Assembly: GCA_025506515.1 (NCBI GenBank)
Contig: CM046457.1
Location: 3,167,063 to 3,231,062 of the forward strand
DNA length: 64,000 bases
Reading direction: 5' to 3'
Source: Flaveria trinervia
Taxonomy: Eukaryota > Streptophyta > Magnoliopsida > Asterales > Asteraceae
Positions 34,816 to 47,975 of this stretch are shown piece by piece; position 1 is the first letter of the stretch; each line of letters begins with the position of its first letter. The position numbers and the translations under genes are program-made. Below the pieces are notes generated by a model. It was not told the origin of the DNA and did not search any database. It saw only the letters and a list, made by a program, of their open reading frames with translations.

Positions 34816-36571
34816 TCATTTTATCTTTTCTTTTAAAATCTATCCATTTACCACTTTAATCGTCGTATTTTACTTTGTGTATACAAATACACAAAAAATA
34901 AAATAGTTTAGTATTTGTTTTAAATTAGTTAGATTATACTTTTAGTTTTTTAGTTATAATATTATTTGGTTTCTAAAAATGGTTCCACTAGTGCACGGAT
35001 TTCAGTCTAATACTTTGATTCTTAGCTTAACTGATTGAGATGAGTTATCCAATGCAATTATAAATGAGTAGGTTTTGAGTTCGAGTTTCACTCCAAGCAA
35101 AAATACTCAGGATTAATCCAATGAGTTTTTACCAGTTATGAGTTTTCTCCTGAGGGGTTAGAGGTGCGATTCCAATAAATGAGTCCCACTAAATTAAAAC
35201 ATATCATACGAAACAGAGTCGTACATCTACCGTTTAGAATAACTAACCGGTATGGTTATAAATTAACCATGGCAAGTATTTGAAATGGTCAAGAGTAGAA
35301 GATGGGTTTAGACTTTAGAACAATGGTTTGAAAGTTCATGATGCGTTGACTAGTCAACGTACGTTGGGATGAGGACTTTGAGGAAGCTTCCTTGTGACCT
35401 AATCAAACCCCTAATAGACGGCAATTGTGGAACTATCTTCCGATGATAATACCCTCAGATTTCAATATATTTACAAAACTACCCAACAAAAAGACTTCAT
35501 AGTCAACACCATTATTTAATAACTTAATAATAATAGGGTTTAATCATGTATTAAAGTTATTATATTAAATGTATTAAATGACCCGAACATGGTAAGAAAA
35601 GTTTTAGAACGGTAGACACAATTTCATTCATTTATAAACTTACATCACAAAGTAATATATATAAATTGTTTCCTACAAAATTTGAACTTGAATTGTTTTG
35701 ATTTTAAAAATACCTTATCTGCTCTTACTTCAGATAAGCTTTTGTTAGATTTAACCCTACCCCTCGAACATTATAACTGGTCATTTGTTTAACTTATTTG
35801 AGTCACGTATGCAATTTTTTGGTTTTAGTGCATGTGTATTTTTCAAGTTTGATATAAATAAGGATATATTAATATTAGAATTATACATACACTTTTAGAC
35901 CATGATAGTATTGTTTAATAAATCTTAATGTAGTTAATCTAATTTAAATGAAGTATTAGTTATCTTTAATATTTTTATGCTTTCTTCATTATTGGTTTTA
36001 GTTCAAAGTGATTTAAATATTGTTATTGATAGAAAAAATTGCATAAATTATCCTTGTAGTTTAATTGGATTCCATGTTTGGTCCGCAAACTTTAAAAATC
36101 GTATAATTAAAATTTTATAGTCTTTACAAGTTTGCTCCCTAAATTTCAAAATTACAAATTTAGTCTAAAATTACGTGATCATTTACTTTTGATCTCTGAA
36201 ATTAACTTAACTTTAAAAATTATTTAAAATTTTATAAAATACATAAAGACTGAATGAATTAAATGTCATGTACCAAACATGGAGTACATAAAAAGTTAAA
36301 CTACCTTTATAATTCTTAAAGTTTAAAGGTTAGACGTGCAATCTAGTTAAACCAGATGAGTTTTTATGTAGTTTTCTCGTATTGATATTATTCTTGATAT
36401 TATTTTTTTGAGAGAGAACAAAGGTAGGAATGATACATATTGTAATTATGTTGAAATCTATGGGTATAGTGGGTTGGTAGAAAGTCTAAGTCTAGACTCA
36501 ACCTCCTTATTCCATTTTTATAACCCAATTGCATCATTTGCAATTCCAATTTCATTCATTTTTCTTGTAAG
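34816..36571. other. Intergenic, possible SINE remnant
   Basis: AT-rich. Around 35015-35100 an A-box-like 'tagcttaactgattgagatg' and, about 65 nt on, a B-box-like 'gttcgagtttc' suggest a tRNA-derived SINE. Near 36040-36300 there is sequence typical of transposon ends ('gtttggtccgcaaacttt'). No gene was recognised. Confidence 0.4.
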
Positions 36572-37569
36572 ATGGATAGAGAACAAGAGGAATTGCAATT
36601 TCTTGGCCTCTTTGGTATTTTCAAAGAAAGCTACAAAATCATAATCTCATGTAGAAAAATCTTTGCCCAAATAACCCTAACCCTCATCCTCCCTTTAACC
36701 TTCATCTTCTTAGCGCATCTCGAGATCTCGCACTCGCTGTTTAAGGACATCAAACACACCGAATTCGAGAAAGAAGTCACACGCCCAGGCACCAAAAGAT
36801 ACAACAATCTCTCTGACACACTTTCGTCTGAATGGATCACTTTTGGCTTTTCAAGATCGCATATTTCACAGTTCTTTTAATATTATCCCTACTGTCGACA
36901 GCTGCAGTTGTCTACACAATTGCATCTGTCTACACGGGACGCGAGTTGACTTTCAAGAAAGTCATGAGCGTCGTCCCAAAAGTCTGGAAAAGACTCATGG
37001 TCACCTTTTTGTGCATGTTTGCGGCTTTCTTTGTCTACAACTTCTTAGCAGCGTTCGTCGCAGTTACTTTTATGTTGCTTTTACCTTATAACACATTCGG
37101 GGCCATCGTTTTATACGTGATCTTGATCATATACTTGATGGGGTTTGTGTACATGACCGTGATCTGGCAACTAGCTAGCGTGGTTTCGGTTCTAGAGAGC
37201 TCATACGGGCTTAAAGCTATGACAAAGAGCATGGATTTGATCAAAGGAAATCGCGTGGTTGCAATCACAATTTTCTTTTTGCTAAATATGTCACTCATAC
37301 TCATACAAATATTATTCGGGGCATTCGTTATACACAGGAGCTCGTTAGAGGCATGGAAGCGAGTAGGGTTTGGTGTTTTGTGTTTCGTACTGCTTCTGAC
37401 TTTCTTTCTTTTCGGGCTCGTGATCCAAACGATACTCTATCTCGTGTGCAAGTCGTATCATCACGAAAACATCGATAAAGGCGATTTGTCGAATCATCTT
37501 GAAAGTTATCTAGGCGAATACGAACCTCTTAACGGGAAAGATGTTCAATTAGAGCAATATCGTGTTTGA
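36572..37569 (+). CDS. Multi-pass membrane protein, copy 1 (one frameshift)
   Basis: Member of a plant family whose Arabidopsis members are often labelled 'polyadenylate-binding protein 1-B-binding protein'; its function is unknown. It starts MDREQEELQFLGLFGIFKES. The protein is mostly hydrophobic, with about six predicted membrane segments: FAQITLTLILPLTFIFLAH, a second around LLSTAAVVYTIASVYTG, others following, and a last one ending in LVCKSYHH. Conserved family words are VVPKVWKR, VIWQLASVVSVLESSYGLKAM and YLVCKSYHH. Four T at 36841-36844 stand where five would keep SEWITFWLFKIAYF in frame. The paralogue at 39891 reads SAWIRYWIFKFVYL straight through the same spot. It is a single exon of about 332 residues. 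The break may be real (pseudogene) or sequence error. Confidence 0.8.
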
Positions 37570-38041
37570 ATCATGTTGTAAGCAAATTTTCTCCTCTTGT
37601 AAGTATCAAAGATAATAAAAATGTTATTGTACCGATTTTCATTAGCAAAGATACAAAAAAAAATATTATATAATTAGTAAGCATATTTAATTGATTAATA
37701 TATGAGTTGAATATAATATTTTTTAGTTTTTTTTTAAAGTTTGGTTAGCCATCGTTATCTTCGTTGGCTCTTTGTTAAATCGAAATGTCGACGTATTAAA
37801 CAAAGTTCTCCACACAAACCTAACCGCCCTATGTTGACAATTGACCTGTTTTAGATTTTAGCCAAACACCTCCATCAATCTAAATCTAAATAAATAATAC
37901 TCTCGTAAAATAAGTGACGGATTCAGAAATTTTCGTAACTAATAATAAACTGGCCGAGTAATAACAGATAAGATAATGAAAATTACATCAATGTATTTGT
38001 TATAGTAAAAATTAATAAAAATATAAATAAATTTCAAGTAA

Positions 38042-38082
<41 letters not shown>

Positions 38083-39822
38083 TATAATAGAGTTGGGTGC
38101 AATTGAAAAAAAGTGTAAGGTTCAATTACAAAAAATTGTTACTCAAATTTGAAAATCCGTCATCAACATGGTCAAAGGATTCACGTATATAGGTAAAATT
38201 AAGTAAATTAATTTAAAGTCGAGAGTCTCATTGGAAACGGTCTTTCTGTCTCTCAGGAAAGAGAATAGACTTGTTACCATCCTATCCCTCCCAGACCATG
38301 CTTATAGTTTGCTATGATAACACAAATTTTTATATAAATATCAAGTTCACTCTCATTAAAAAACTAACTTTGCCTGTGCACCCCTACTAAAAGTTCAAAC
38401 TTCGTTACTTCTCTTGGTACACTTCAAATTGGAAAAAAAGTATTGTGTGAATTGTTTTAATAAGCTGGGCCGGGCTTTCCCATGAATGGGCATATAATAA
38501 AAGCCCACTCACCAAAGTTAGCCTGTTTCGTAGCTTCATACATTGATCCACAAATGAAACCCAATTCTCATAATTTTCTTAGAGCTAGCTACATATGAAG
38601 ATAAAAATCTTGGCCCATATATAGTTTTGCTTAGGGTTTGATTGCCGGACCGAACTGGAAACCAGAACCTATTGGTTGGACCGGATTAAAAGATGAACCG
38701 AAAGTCTGGAAACCAGACACTAACGGTTCGACTGGTTAAAAGACCGAGTTACGTAATATCAATTTGAAAACTATATGTTATGAAAAATTAAAAACGAATA
38801 TTAAAGATAGCCGGATAGTAAAATTTCACGTAGAAAGACTAAAGTTCATACATTAGTCAAAATAATTTTATTCATGGCCACTAAGTGAATATGCTATTTG
38901 TTGAATGATTAAAAATTACTATGCATTCAAGGTGAATACATGTATTCATCTGTAAATATACTATTTGTAAAATCAATATAAATTAAAAATGTTTTACTGT
39001 AGTTAACGGTGACAAGAAATAAGATAGTTCTATATACATAACATGGTTGTCATTTGAACCAACTAATGACGAACGGGACTTTGGATTCAAGCATAATGCC
39101 TTGTCTTGCACGTTATTTACTATGATAAAAGACAGAAATTAACGGACGATGAAAAGTACATGACGTACGATGTTATGTAAAGATTCTAAATGACAATATT
39201 TATCGGTATTTTGTTTGTATAGTAATAAAAAAGCATGGAATAGACGAAAACACATTGAAATAAACCAAAAACAAATAGGTGAAGAATATTATATTGGAAA
39301 TTTAGTTATACTACTAAAATAATATTAATAATAAAAACTAGCTTGCCTGGTTATTATCAATACACAATAATTCAAGAATATAATGTTTTGTCGCGTTTTA
39401 TTATTATTTTTCCAAACAACAAAAATCGTGGATTATTAATAAGTTCTCTTATAGTGATCGGTATAATTGGGCGGTTGAAAGCAAGAGACAGGGATATTAT
39501 ACTTTTTTTATAAAAATAAACAACTTTAAAAAACGTTGATACACTTTTGATATAACGTTGGGTGATTATAAAATTACTTATTTAATAATGCAATGTCGAT
39601 ACATATTTATTATAATGGGTTAAAAATGTGTAAATCGACCGATTAGTTATAGATAGCTACATAGATTATATTATACAATCACACATTATGGGTTACATCA
39701 ACACAACATGTAGCTTTCTCGTCAAAATCTATGGCCATTTAACCATTTTGTCTCATGATGAATATTATAATATTCTAGAGTTCTTTACAAAGTAAGAGTC
39801 CCTTCAACTTATAACTTTGCTT
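37570..39822. other. Intergenic spacer between the paralogues
   Basis: AT-rich, with a (TA)n tract around 38046-38073 and a fragment rich in 'ccggaccg/ccagac' motifs near 38640-38760, related to the hAT MITE at 57057. No gene was recognised. Confidence 0.5.
37613..37618 (+). terminator. Candidate polyadenylation signal
   Basis: AATAAA in 'agataataaaaatg', about 45 nt past the stop of the first membrane-protein gene. Confidence 0.4.
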
Positions 39823-39829
39823 TATAAAT
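39823..39829 (+). promoter_or_regulatory. TATA box of membrane-protein copy 2
   Basis: TATAAAT 62-68 nt upstream of the start codon at 39891, in 'gctttataaatttagcc'. Confidence 0.45.
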
Positions 39830-39890
39830 TTAGCCCCAAATGCATCTATTCATCTCCACACTCTATTCCCAACACTTTGTAGGTTAACCC

Positions 39891-40910
39891 ATGGATAAAG
39901 ATCAAGAAGAGATGCAAAATGTAGGCTTTTTTGGCCTCTACAAAGAATCTTTCAAAACCATCTTCTCATGGAAGAAAATTTTTGCCCAAATCACCTTAAC
40001 TTTCATCCTACCACTTTCTTTCATTTTCTTGGCTCACATTATCATCGCCGACATAATCGATTGGCGTCTGGAGCACTATGCGAGATATGAAAACAGCCGC
40101 TACTATTATCGTCGTGAAACCTCTGCATGGATTCGTTACTGGATCTTTAAGTTTGTGTATTTAACCCTCCTCTTCCTCTTTTCTCTCCTTTCCACTGCCG
40201 CCATCGTGTACACCATAGCCACGGTGTACACAGGTGGTGACGTGGGGTTCAAGAAAGTCTTGAAAATTGTGCCTAGGGTTTGGAAAAGACTTGCTTTGAC
40301 TTTCTTGTGGACTTACTTTGCTTTCTTTATCTACAACGTCGTCGCTGGCGTGGTCGCTAGCATTTGGGGAACCACCGTATCGGACTCCACATTCGGTTAC
40401 ATCATCTTTTGGGTGTTGTTCGTACTATATTGCATTGGTTTTATTTATATAACGGTAATCTGGCAGCTCGCTAGTGTGGTTACTGTTTTGGAAAGCTCAT
40501 ATGGATTAAAAGCAATGATGAAAGGACATAATCTTGTTAAAGGGAAGAAGTTGTTATCATGGTTCGTATTCTTCGTCTTATATTGTGTCTTCGCGGGCAT
40601 ACTGATCTTATTCTACGTGTTCATGTGGAACTTTACGTTTTTCTCCATAATCATCGCACTCGTATGTCTTTTCCTACTAATGAACTTGTTTCTCGTCGGG
40701 TATGCGGCTCAAACGATGCTTTACCTTGTGTGCAAGTCGTATCATTGTGAACCCATCGATAAGGTTGGATTGTCGACTCAACTAGGAAATTATCTCGAGC
40801 CCGTTTTCAAGCCAAACAAGGATGTCGAGCTAGGGCATCCTCGTTCTAATCCTCATCCTCATCCTCATCCTCATCCTCATCCTCATCCTCATCCTCAAGT
40901 TCAAGTGTGA
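39891..40910 (+). CDS. Multi-pass membrane protein, copy 2 (intact)
   Basis: An intact single exon of 339 residues, a tandem paralogue of the gene 2.3 kb upstream. The same architecture is visible: an acidic N-terminus MDKDQEEMQNVGFFGLYKES, about six hydrophobic segments (FAQITLTFILPLSFIFLAH; LLSTAAIVYTIATVYTG; LTFLWTYFAFFIYNVVAG; VLFVLYCIGFIYITVIWQL; FVFFVLYCVFAGILILFY; and ALVCLFLLMNLFLVGYAAQT), and the family words VPRVWKR, ESSYGLKAMM and YLVCKSYHCEP. The C-terminus carries an extra Pro-His dipeptide tail encoded by a CATCCT hexanucleotide repeat (about 40850-40895), absent in copy 1. Function unknown; the label 'PABP1-B-binding' is inherited annotation only. It likely sits in an endomembrane, which is an inference from hydrophobicity. 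Confidence 0.88.
   Translation: MDKDQEEMQNVGFFGLYKESFKTIFSWKKIFAQITLTFILPLSFIFLAHIIIADIIDWRLEHYARYENSRYYYRRETSAWIRYWIFKFVYLTLLFLFSLLSTAAIVYTIATVYTGGDVGFKKVLKIVPRVWKRLALTFLWTYFAFFIYNVVAGVVASIWGTTVSDSTFGYIIFWVLFVLYCIGFIYITVIWQLASVVTVLESSYGLKAMMKGHNLVKGKKLLSWFVFFVLYCVFAGILILFYVFMWNFTFFSIIIALVCLFLLMNLFLVGYAAQTMLYLVCKSYHCEPIDKVGLSTQLGNYLEPVFKPNKDVELGHPRSNPHPHPHPHPHPHPHPQVQV
40850..40897 (+). repeat. (CATCCT)n coding microsatellite
   Basis: About eight hexanucleotide units, in frame, giving alternating Pro-His at the protein's C-terminus before QVQV and the stop. Confidence 0.9.
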
Positions 40911-42140
40911 TATCGCTTTTTCTACTTTCACTTGTTTGTTTCCTTTTATGTTCTAAACAATGGTGAAAACTGTATTTGTATGATGTAAGATTGAAATGAA
41001 TGTTATATATTTAGTTGAAATACATCCATGAATTGGGATAGTCTATCTTCAAAACTAAAACATTAATATTCATTGATGACTAAATTCAACGATATAGTGT
41101 CGCATCATCGGCGTCAGCATCTACTAGCCATGAGAATATAGCCATTTTGGTATTTTATTTGTGTGTGTTGCTTTTAATTTATTAATATTAATTTTAAAGT
41201 TGGTAGTGTGGGGTTAGATGTATAACGGTGGAAAGAGAATCTTTGCTGTGCTGAGCTGACGTTAAATTAATATTCGGTGTGTTGTTTGGTAATGGTAAGG
41301 ATGTAACTAGTCAAACCGAACCGAGCTGGCGTGGGCTCAGGCTCGACTCCTTTAATAACCAAGATGTGTTGTGTCAGCTCGTTTATTTCAACTAGCTCAA
41401 ACCAAGGGCTCGAGCTCGACTCGTTTACGTATGAGTGAAGCGAAGCTGGTCATGAGCCAACTTGGTTACCTTAAATGTAAAATTAGTTTGTCCTCTTTTA
41501 TACATTGGTGCATATAAAAATAAAATAATATGAAATTAGTATTTTATTAACTATGATTATCATTTATATTTTTTTGACTTAAGTTTTTTTTTATTAATAT
41601 TGAAATCTTCATATTTTTATAGTCTATTTAAATATCATAACATACATTTGCTTGGTGATTTATAAAGATTATAACTTGGGCTTTAATTTAAATGAGACAA
41701 CAAGAAAGCCAACGAGACACCTAACAAGCAAGCCACGAGCCCAACAAACATTGACTCCAGATCAACTCGTTTACAAATGGCACCGAGCCGCCTCAGCTTG
41801 TTTATAAACAAGCCGATTTCAGATGAGCAACAAAACACGAGCTTTCTAAACAACCACATTAAACATGGCCTTATGTCAATCTTAATTCAGCTAGTAGTTG
41901 CTCTCACATGTAAAATGCTTGATATTAAAAGGGAATACCCTCAAAAGTGCTCATCTAAACTTTCTTTAAAAAGATAATAACATTAGATAAAGAGATCAAA
42001 CCGATCAAATATCTATGCGCAAACATTAGAATCCAACACGCGAAATTGAAACAAGTTTAATAAAGCTTAACATCTTAAATCATCCAACAACACATCATAG
42101 TAAAGTAGTAAACATGTTTCAAGCATTCAAAGCCAGATTT
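40911..42140. other. Intergenic with degenerate hAT-like repeat
   Basis: Around 41300-41820 the motifs 'gctcgagctcgactcgttta', 'gagccaact' and 'caactcgtttacaaatgg' mark an old relative of the MITE at 18819, too decayed for end definition. No gene was seen. Confidence 0.45.
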
Positions 42141-44946
42141 CTACCATGATCCCACGGCACCGACTGTTGGGTTCTGAAAAGCAGCAAAATTCCAGAAAGT
42201 CTTCAAAGAGTATGGTTCAGAAATAGTCAGCCCTTCCTCTGTGATCTTCGCAATCTGTGATTTCAATCTGTTAGTGTCAAAAATACTTCTAACGCTGATT
42301 TAGATAACATAATTTGAAGGATAACATGTAAACGTGGCATGATGGACTGGTCGGACAGATTGGGTAATGGATCAAAGTGAGTTCGGGTTGACTAGTTGAG
42401 CAACTTGTTTGTATTACAAGTTGAAACAAGCCATGTTGGGTTGGATTGACTGGCGCACTGAACTTTAATCATTAAATTAACAGGTCATTATAGCAAAACA
42501 ACAAGAACCATTGATCTTTAATCATTAAAAGATATAATTTAGTTTATTGGTTTTTTCAATCTCTTAGTTTGCAAACAAACTCTTCCCTATAAATGAACTA
42601 CCTAAGAATGAAAATAGTATTAGTACAGTGATACTCCAACTTTTGAACAGGTCACTTTTGGTACTGGTTTAAACAGGTTCCGTTTATACATATAAATGTG
42701 TTACTTACGATTAGAAAAACTATATTATTGTGATAATAGCTTTTGGATAAAAAAACAAGTTAGAATGTTGTATACTTGTATGCGTTAAAAATAGACTTCG
42801 GATGACTTCAAACCTGTGACCCATTGCTCTTTTATCTAATTTTCAATCTGACCACTTCAAGATAAAACAAGATCAAAACAGGAACCCCTTCATATTGAAA
42901 GGGTGAATGGGTGGTGTTTCATCTCAAGCGAGTACAGAAGGTTGTCACTTGGACCTGTTATGGATAAAACACAACCCAAACATGTCAAATGGGTTGTGTT
43001 TTATCTTAACTGGTACACAAGAATTTAGACACCTGACTGTTTGAAATTAAACGTAAACCCAAACAGGCTGAAAGAGGCAATGTATGCATTCACACCTGAA
43101 GCTTGTTGACAGCAGATCTATCACGATACAAAAGGTTACGCATGCATTTCTCCAGTAACTTGACCCCCTCCTCAAAAGTCAAATCCTCCTTCCATTCTTC
43201 ACGAAGAATCGGGCGGGCCAGGTGGTTACCAAACCCAGTGGCAACGTGATCGTCCTCAAAGTGCACACCAATCATGCTAACCTGCACACAATTACCACAA
43301 AATATGAAATGTAAGCAATGCCCGATGTTCCAAATTGAGAAAAAATCAGATCTTGTGAAACTATCACAATAATGCGAAAATATAAAGACCAACAAAGACA
43401 AGAAGCAAAATGGGTCATTTATGGTATGGGTTAGATCGGACTGATATGAATTGTTTTATTTGATATTTTAAACAATTTTATAAATAATCTGAATCATTAA
43501 TCTGTTTTAATAATATTATAATAAATCTACAAGAAAAAACTAGTTCAATTTTTTAAATAATTTTACAACAAAAAACTCATGAGAGCAGTAAGTTCTTGTG
43601 AATTTATGAGATAAATCTCGAAACAGTGAAACCAAAAATTAAAACAAGAAGCCCAACAGGTCAACTTGGTTAAGCGCCAAGTTGGGTTAATCACTTAATC
43701 TGAATCATTTTGTCCATTGTTTCTATAAAATCTTCTTACAAATAACTTGTGTTTTATATAACTTACAAAAAATATTACAAGAATAAACAATTTTTTTGTA
43801 TATGAGAATCAGCTTGTTTCCCTATTCGTTTTTAGCTACATTTATTGATTTTACCCATTTAAACTAAACGTAATCATATATTCATGTCTAAAATCTAGAT
43901 AGTGTCATCAGGCGTGGTTTCTCACATCTTTCCACTAAAAAAGTGATTAAAAAAAGACAAGAAATAAAACATGGTCCGACTTACAGATCCTAGGTACTTC
44001 TTCCCATTTTTAACTCCACCAAGTACAAGTGAATTCCATAACGGGTCAAACTTGTTTCGACGATTGTACATCACTCGGGTTAGATAATTGTGCACCTCTT
44101 TAGGACCAAGTGAGTTCCCATCATCCCACATATTGTCATGCAAGCTGTGTAAAGCAGCAGTAAGTGGTGGTCAGAACTTGCTATTTCGACTTATAAAGAA
44201 AATTAACCAACAATTAAATGGTTTCAATTTTCAAAGTATAGTTTGTGACAACCAAAAAGTATGCTTACATAAGTTCATCAAGGTAACGTAAAATCTCTTG
44301 AAAATCACTGATTTCTCCACTTGCACCAATGAGAGAGTGTTTGCCCACTTGCTTCAACCGCTCCACACTCTTATAGCGTATAGTGGATCCATAGGACCCT
44401 AATGAAGGTAAAGATCGAATGAATTGATACTTTAAATTTTTTAGAAATTAAGTTGATAATTAAGTATAGTTGATGACCATATCCTTTTCTTTTGGTTGCC
44501 AATTACATAATATATTTTTCATTGTATGTCCCATACACTACCCATTGTTCATACAATACAACCTTATCACCATAAATTCCATGGGCTAAAAAGATGCTAT
44601 ATTATGTAATGAATTAGCAATCCAAGGTTCATTCATCATGTATTCAACTTTAAAGTCAATGAATTTAACTGATTAATAACAGGATATCTAACCTCCCATA
44701 TCAGCAGCCATGAGAATACCATCCTTGTATTTGATCCCAATCACAGATGTACCTGTAACATATGGGTACCTGTTTCAAAATAAGAGCAAATTATAACATT
44801 ATAATAAATACCAGTCCCATTACAGCAGAAACTAAAACTTTATATTATTTGCATAAGACAGTACAGATAGAAGAGTATACTTACTGAGTCCTTTGAGAAT
44901 CTCCTTCTGAGCCCAATAAACTATTTTCATTTTGAGAAGAAACCAT
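42141..44946 (-). CDS. PBG1: 20S proteasome subunit beta type-4 (beta7), intact
   Basis: A non-catalytic beta7 subunit of the 20S core that helps close the two half-proteasomes. Coding exons on the minus strand: 44946-44885, 44769-44693, 44398-44269, 44144-43985, 43281-43096, 42254-42141. All have GT-AG borders, and phases agree throughout, giving 242 residues (the Arabidopsis protein has about 246). Visible blocks: YPYVTGTSVIGIKYKDGI at the mature N-terminus, ADMGGSYGSTIRY, ASGEISDFQEILRYLDEL, DNMWDDGNSLGPKEVHNYLT, then RVMYNRRNKFDPLWNSLVLG, DDHVATGFGNHLARPIL, LLYRDRSAVNKLQ, and an end in VGAVGSW. The start chosen, MVSSQNENSL, gives a short propeptide; no upstream in-frame Met was found in the leader exon near 46.2 kb. 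No frameshift, unlike most neighbours. Confidence 0.93.
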
Positions 44947-44949
44947 ATC

Positions 44950-46260
44950 TGCAAACACTACATGTATACAGAGTACGAAAAAGCTATCAATAAACTAATA
45001 GTAAATAAAGAGATTGCAATCAAGTGATCAACTGACAACACTCACTGCCATCCTCATTATCATTGCTTGGAAACATTTAATTCTAAGGTGTCATCCCATT
45101 TACCACATTCACACACTGTATGGGCTTTGAACATTAACAGGCTTTAAAAATCAAAATTGACAGATAATAAATGCATCTTTTACATCAATTCCCTTATAAT
45201 GAGTCTACGCGTATACTCCTTATGGTCTGCGAGAAAGAAAGGACTTGCAACGTATATTTGCTGATTCTAGTATTGTATCCTTGTATATAGTTGGGGGCAA
45301 ATTTACGTAATACAGGATCGAACACATCTAAATAAACCATACTTTCAATTTCAATAACCTTAAATTTGAATTTACAATTTGCGTGTTCAGTAATGACCAG
45401 GTAGAAAGATAGGTATTCAAGTGGTTGCTAGTTGCTACTTGTCTTCTTGAAATCATAGATCAAAACAATACCCATTTTACACATTTATTTTCTTGGCAAT
45501 AGTCAGTAGAAAAAGAAAAATGGCTGTCTAAATAAAATGATGCAATTCATACTTGAAGAACACTGATAACAACCTTCAAAATCCAAATTGTTATGAACAT
45601 CTTAGCTAAAAGATTGCGCAAAGCCTAGGTATCAAGCATCAACCATGGTGCAGGTGCCCTCTTCCCCAAATCTTGTTATACACACACATACACTAATCCA
45701 GTAATCCACATTCCACAAACAGTTAAGAATACCAGATAACCACTTAATAGAAAAATACCCAAGATATGTAGCTTAGATACATCATATGACATGCTAACAC
45801 GTAACAGAGAATCAAAAGCAAAGGAAGTTACTTAATCGAATCGAATCGAATTGAAACTTCTATACAAAAACAAAACCAAAAACGATGGAAACTGAGAGAC
45901 TTCATCTCGATCCCCAATTACACCTTTTACGGTCAAAATACTGTAAACTAAAAACCTAGAAATCTAGAACGCAAGCAAGAACTCTTTGACAATCAACCAC
46001 CAACGCTTACAATCAAGCATACATATCAATCAAATTCAACCTACATCTCACGAAACTCTACACACCATCATCGAAACTCATAACCAACAACGAACGAACG
46101 AACAAATAACATTACAAAAAAGAACGAATTAGGGCAAATTACTGAAGAATAAGAAGATGAATACATACAATTAGATGTTTTGCAAGTGCACAAGTGTTGT
46201 TGAGAGAGATGGAGGTTTCACCTGTAGTGTAACAATGGCGGATCGAAGCTTTTGGTGTAA
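44950..46260 (-). other. Leader intron and 5'UTR of the proteasome gene
   Basis: The coding exon begins at the acceptor TTTGCAG|ATATGG (44949/44948). A leader exon is likely around 46170-46240 with donor CTAATT|GTATGT near 46170. The ~1.2-kb intron is AT-rich without coding content. The exact transcription start was not determined. Confidence 0.45.
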
Positions 46261-46423
46261 TGGCTGAAAATGAGAAGTTATTCGCAGGTTTAATTCTTCT
46301 CCAAGCAAGCAATACATAAGGGGTACAAGTTTTAATTTTTGTAATTTGACCCCATATAGTTTTCGTTTTTGTAATTTCTGTTCATTAAATTTTTATTTCC
46401 TGACATCCGAACGAGTGTAAAAG

Positions 46424-46810
46424 CAGTGTTGCAAAAATCGGTACTAGGCGTCGATTAATCAGCGAGGAATCGGAAATCAGGAGTCAAACTTGGCGATTTC
46501 ATGTAACCGAAGGCAATAATCGGTAATCGGTCAACGTTTGTCAAAATCAAACTTGGGTGCTCTTAATCAGCCAAAAATCGGTGATTCCGACGAAATTCCA
46601 GTAGTATTCCAGCGACTTTCAAAAATTCCGGCCCGATTAAAATTATTAAACTAAAATTATATATAAAAATTGAACTTTATTATTAAAATTACATATTAGA
46701 ATGTGTATATTTATATATAAAACTAAAATTATATATAAAAATTCCAATCCAATTAATCTCGAGTCCCTACCTCGCCGCCCGATTAGCGCCTAGCGATTTT
46801 TACAACAATG
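46424..46810. mobile_element. hAT-type MITE (tgttgcaaaaatcg family)
   Basis: The ends CAGTGTTGCAAAAATCG and (reverse complement) CATTGTTGTAAAAATCG form inverted repeats. The flanks TGTAAAAG (46416-46423) and TGTAAAAA (46811-46818) are an 8-bp target duplication with one change. It has no coding capacity. It sits in the upstream region of the proteasome gene, 160-200 bp beyond the likely transcription start. Confidence 0.7.
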
Positions 46811-46818
46811 TGTAAAAA

Positions 46819-47970
46819 AGTCGAGTTGCTCGTTTGTTGGTTGAAATCGGGTTGTTAGAAACTTGAATTGAGACGAAAATGAGTTTTTAGATAATACCTA
46901 AAAAAACTTGTGTTTGATTTTCACGATCGAGTAGGCTACTAGGCTTGAGCATCTAAACATGCATTATATTTTTTATATTTTTTATGATATATTTAATGTG
47001 TATTTACAAACTAATAGTTGTTTTATATAAATTTATGGTGGTAATTATTAGATGTTATGTATTATCTATAACGATGAAGGTTTTATAAAACTAACAAGAA
47101 GCTGAAACGTATAAATGAACGTATTGTGTGTGTCAATATAAGTTGTCTTCTCTCATAAGTTTATTGATCCAAAGGAAAGTCATTGCTTTAGTTTCTTCCA
47201 TCCTTCTCATCAATGTAGTATTTCTGTCTTTGAAGATTTTTTTATTTCTCACCTTCTATACGCCCCACAAGAAAATAAATTTAAGATTAGAGTATTGAAT
47301 GAATCTGTAAGTAAGATTTTTAATGAAATATAACAATAGAAAACTTAAAATTATTATATAATATGGATTATAATTGTTGGTAACTCTTATTTTATCTTGT
47401 ATTATATCTTATTGTGTCTAATGAGTTGTGTCAATAAACAATAATGATGTTAAACGTGTAAATATCATTTGGGTTACTAAATTAGTTACAGTTAGTCCTG
47501 TAGATTGTGTTGTGTCATATAAATTATTCATTATATGTATGTGAAAATTTTAAAGAAAATAGCGTGGACTCTATTTATAATTTCATTTGTAACACTCCAA
47601 ATTTCAATTACATTACAAATGTGTGAAATATAAAGTTTTTTTTCGTATTTCGTCAAACAAGTAAGCAACGAATAAAATAACTAAGTAAAGGATTATATAT
47701 ATGACGACGAACCTTTATTGTTACAAGAGATCATCTAATAATAATAAAATATATTCTATTCGACTTTAATTCGTTTTTAACGAAACTTATGTTGACTAGT
47801 AGAGAAATATAAGTTTGTCCTAACAATGTATTTGAAATTTTATTAACGTTGTGTTTTAAAAGTTATAAGAGAAAAACGAATAAAAAACTAAATTAATTAT
47901 TAGTAAGCAAGCAAACATACTAATCAATAAATAAACAAACAACTAGGCTACTCACTTTTCATTCCACATG
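46819..47970. other. Intergenic, nothing recognised
   Basis: AT-rich sequence without convincing reading frames, RNA genes or structured repeats. Confidence 0.5.
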
Positions 47971-47975
47971 GACGC

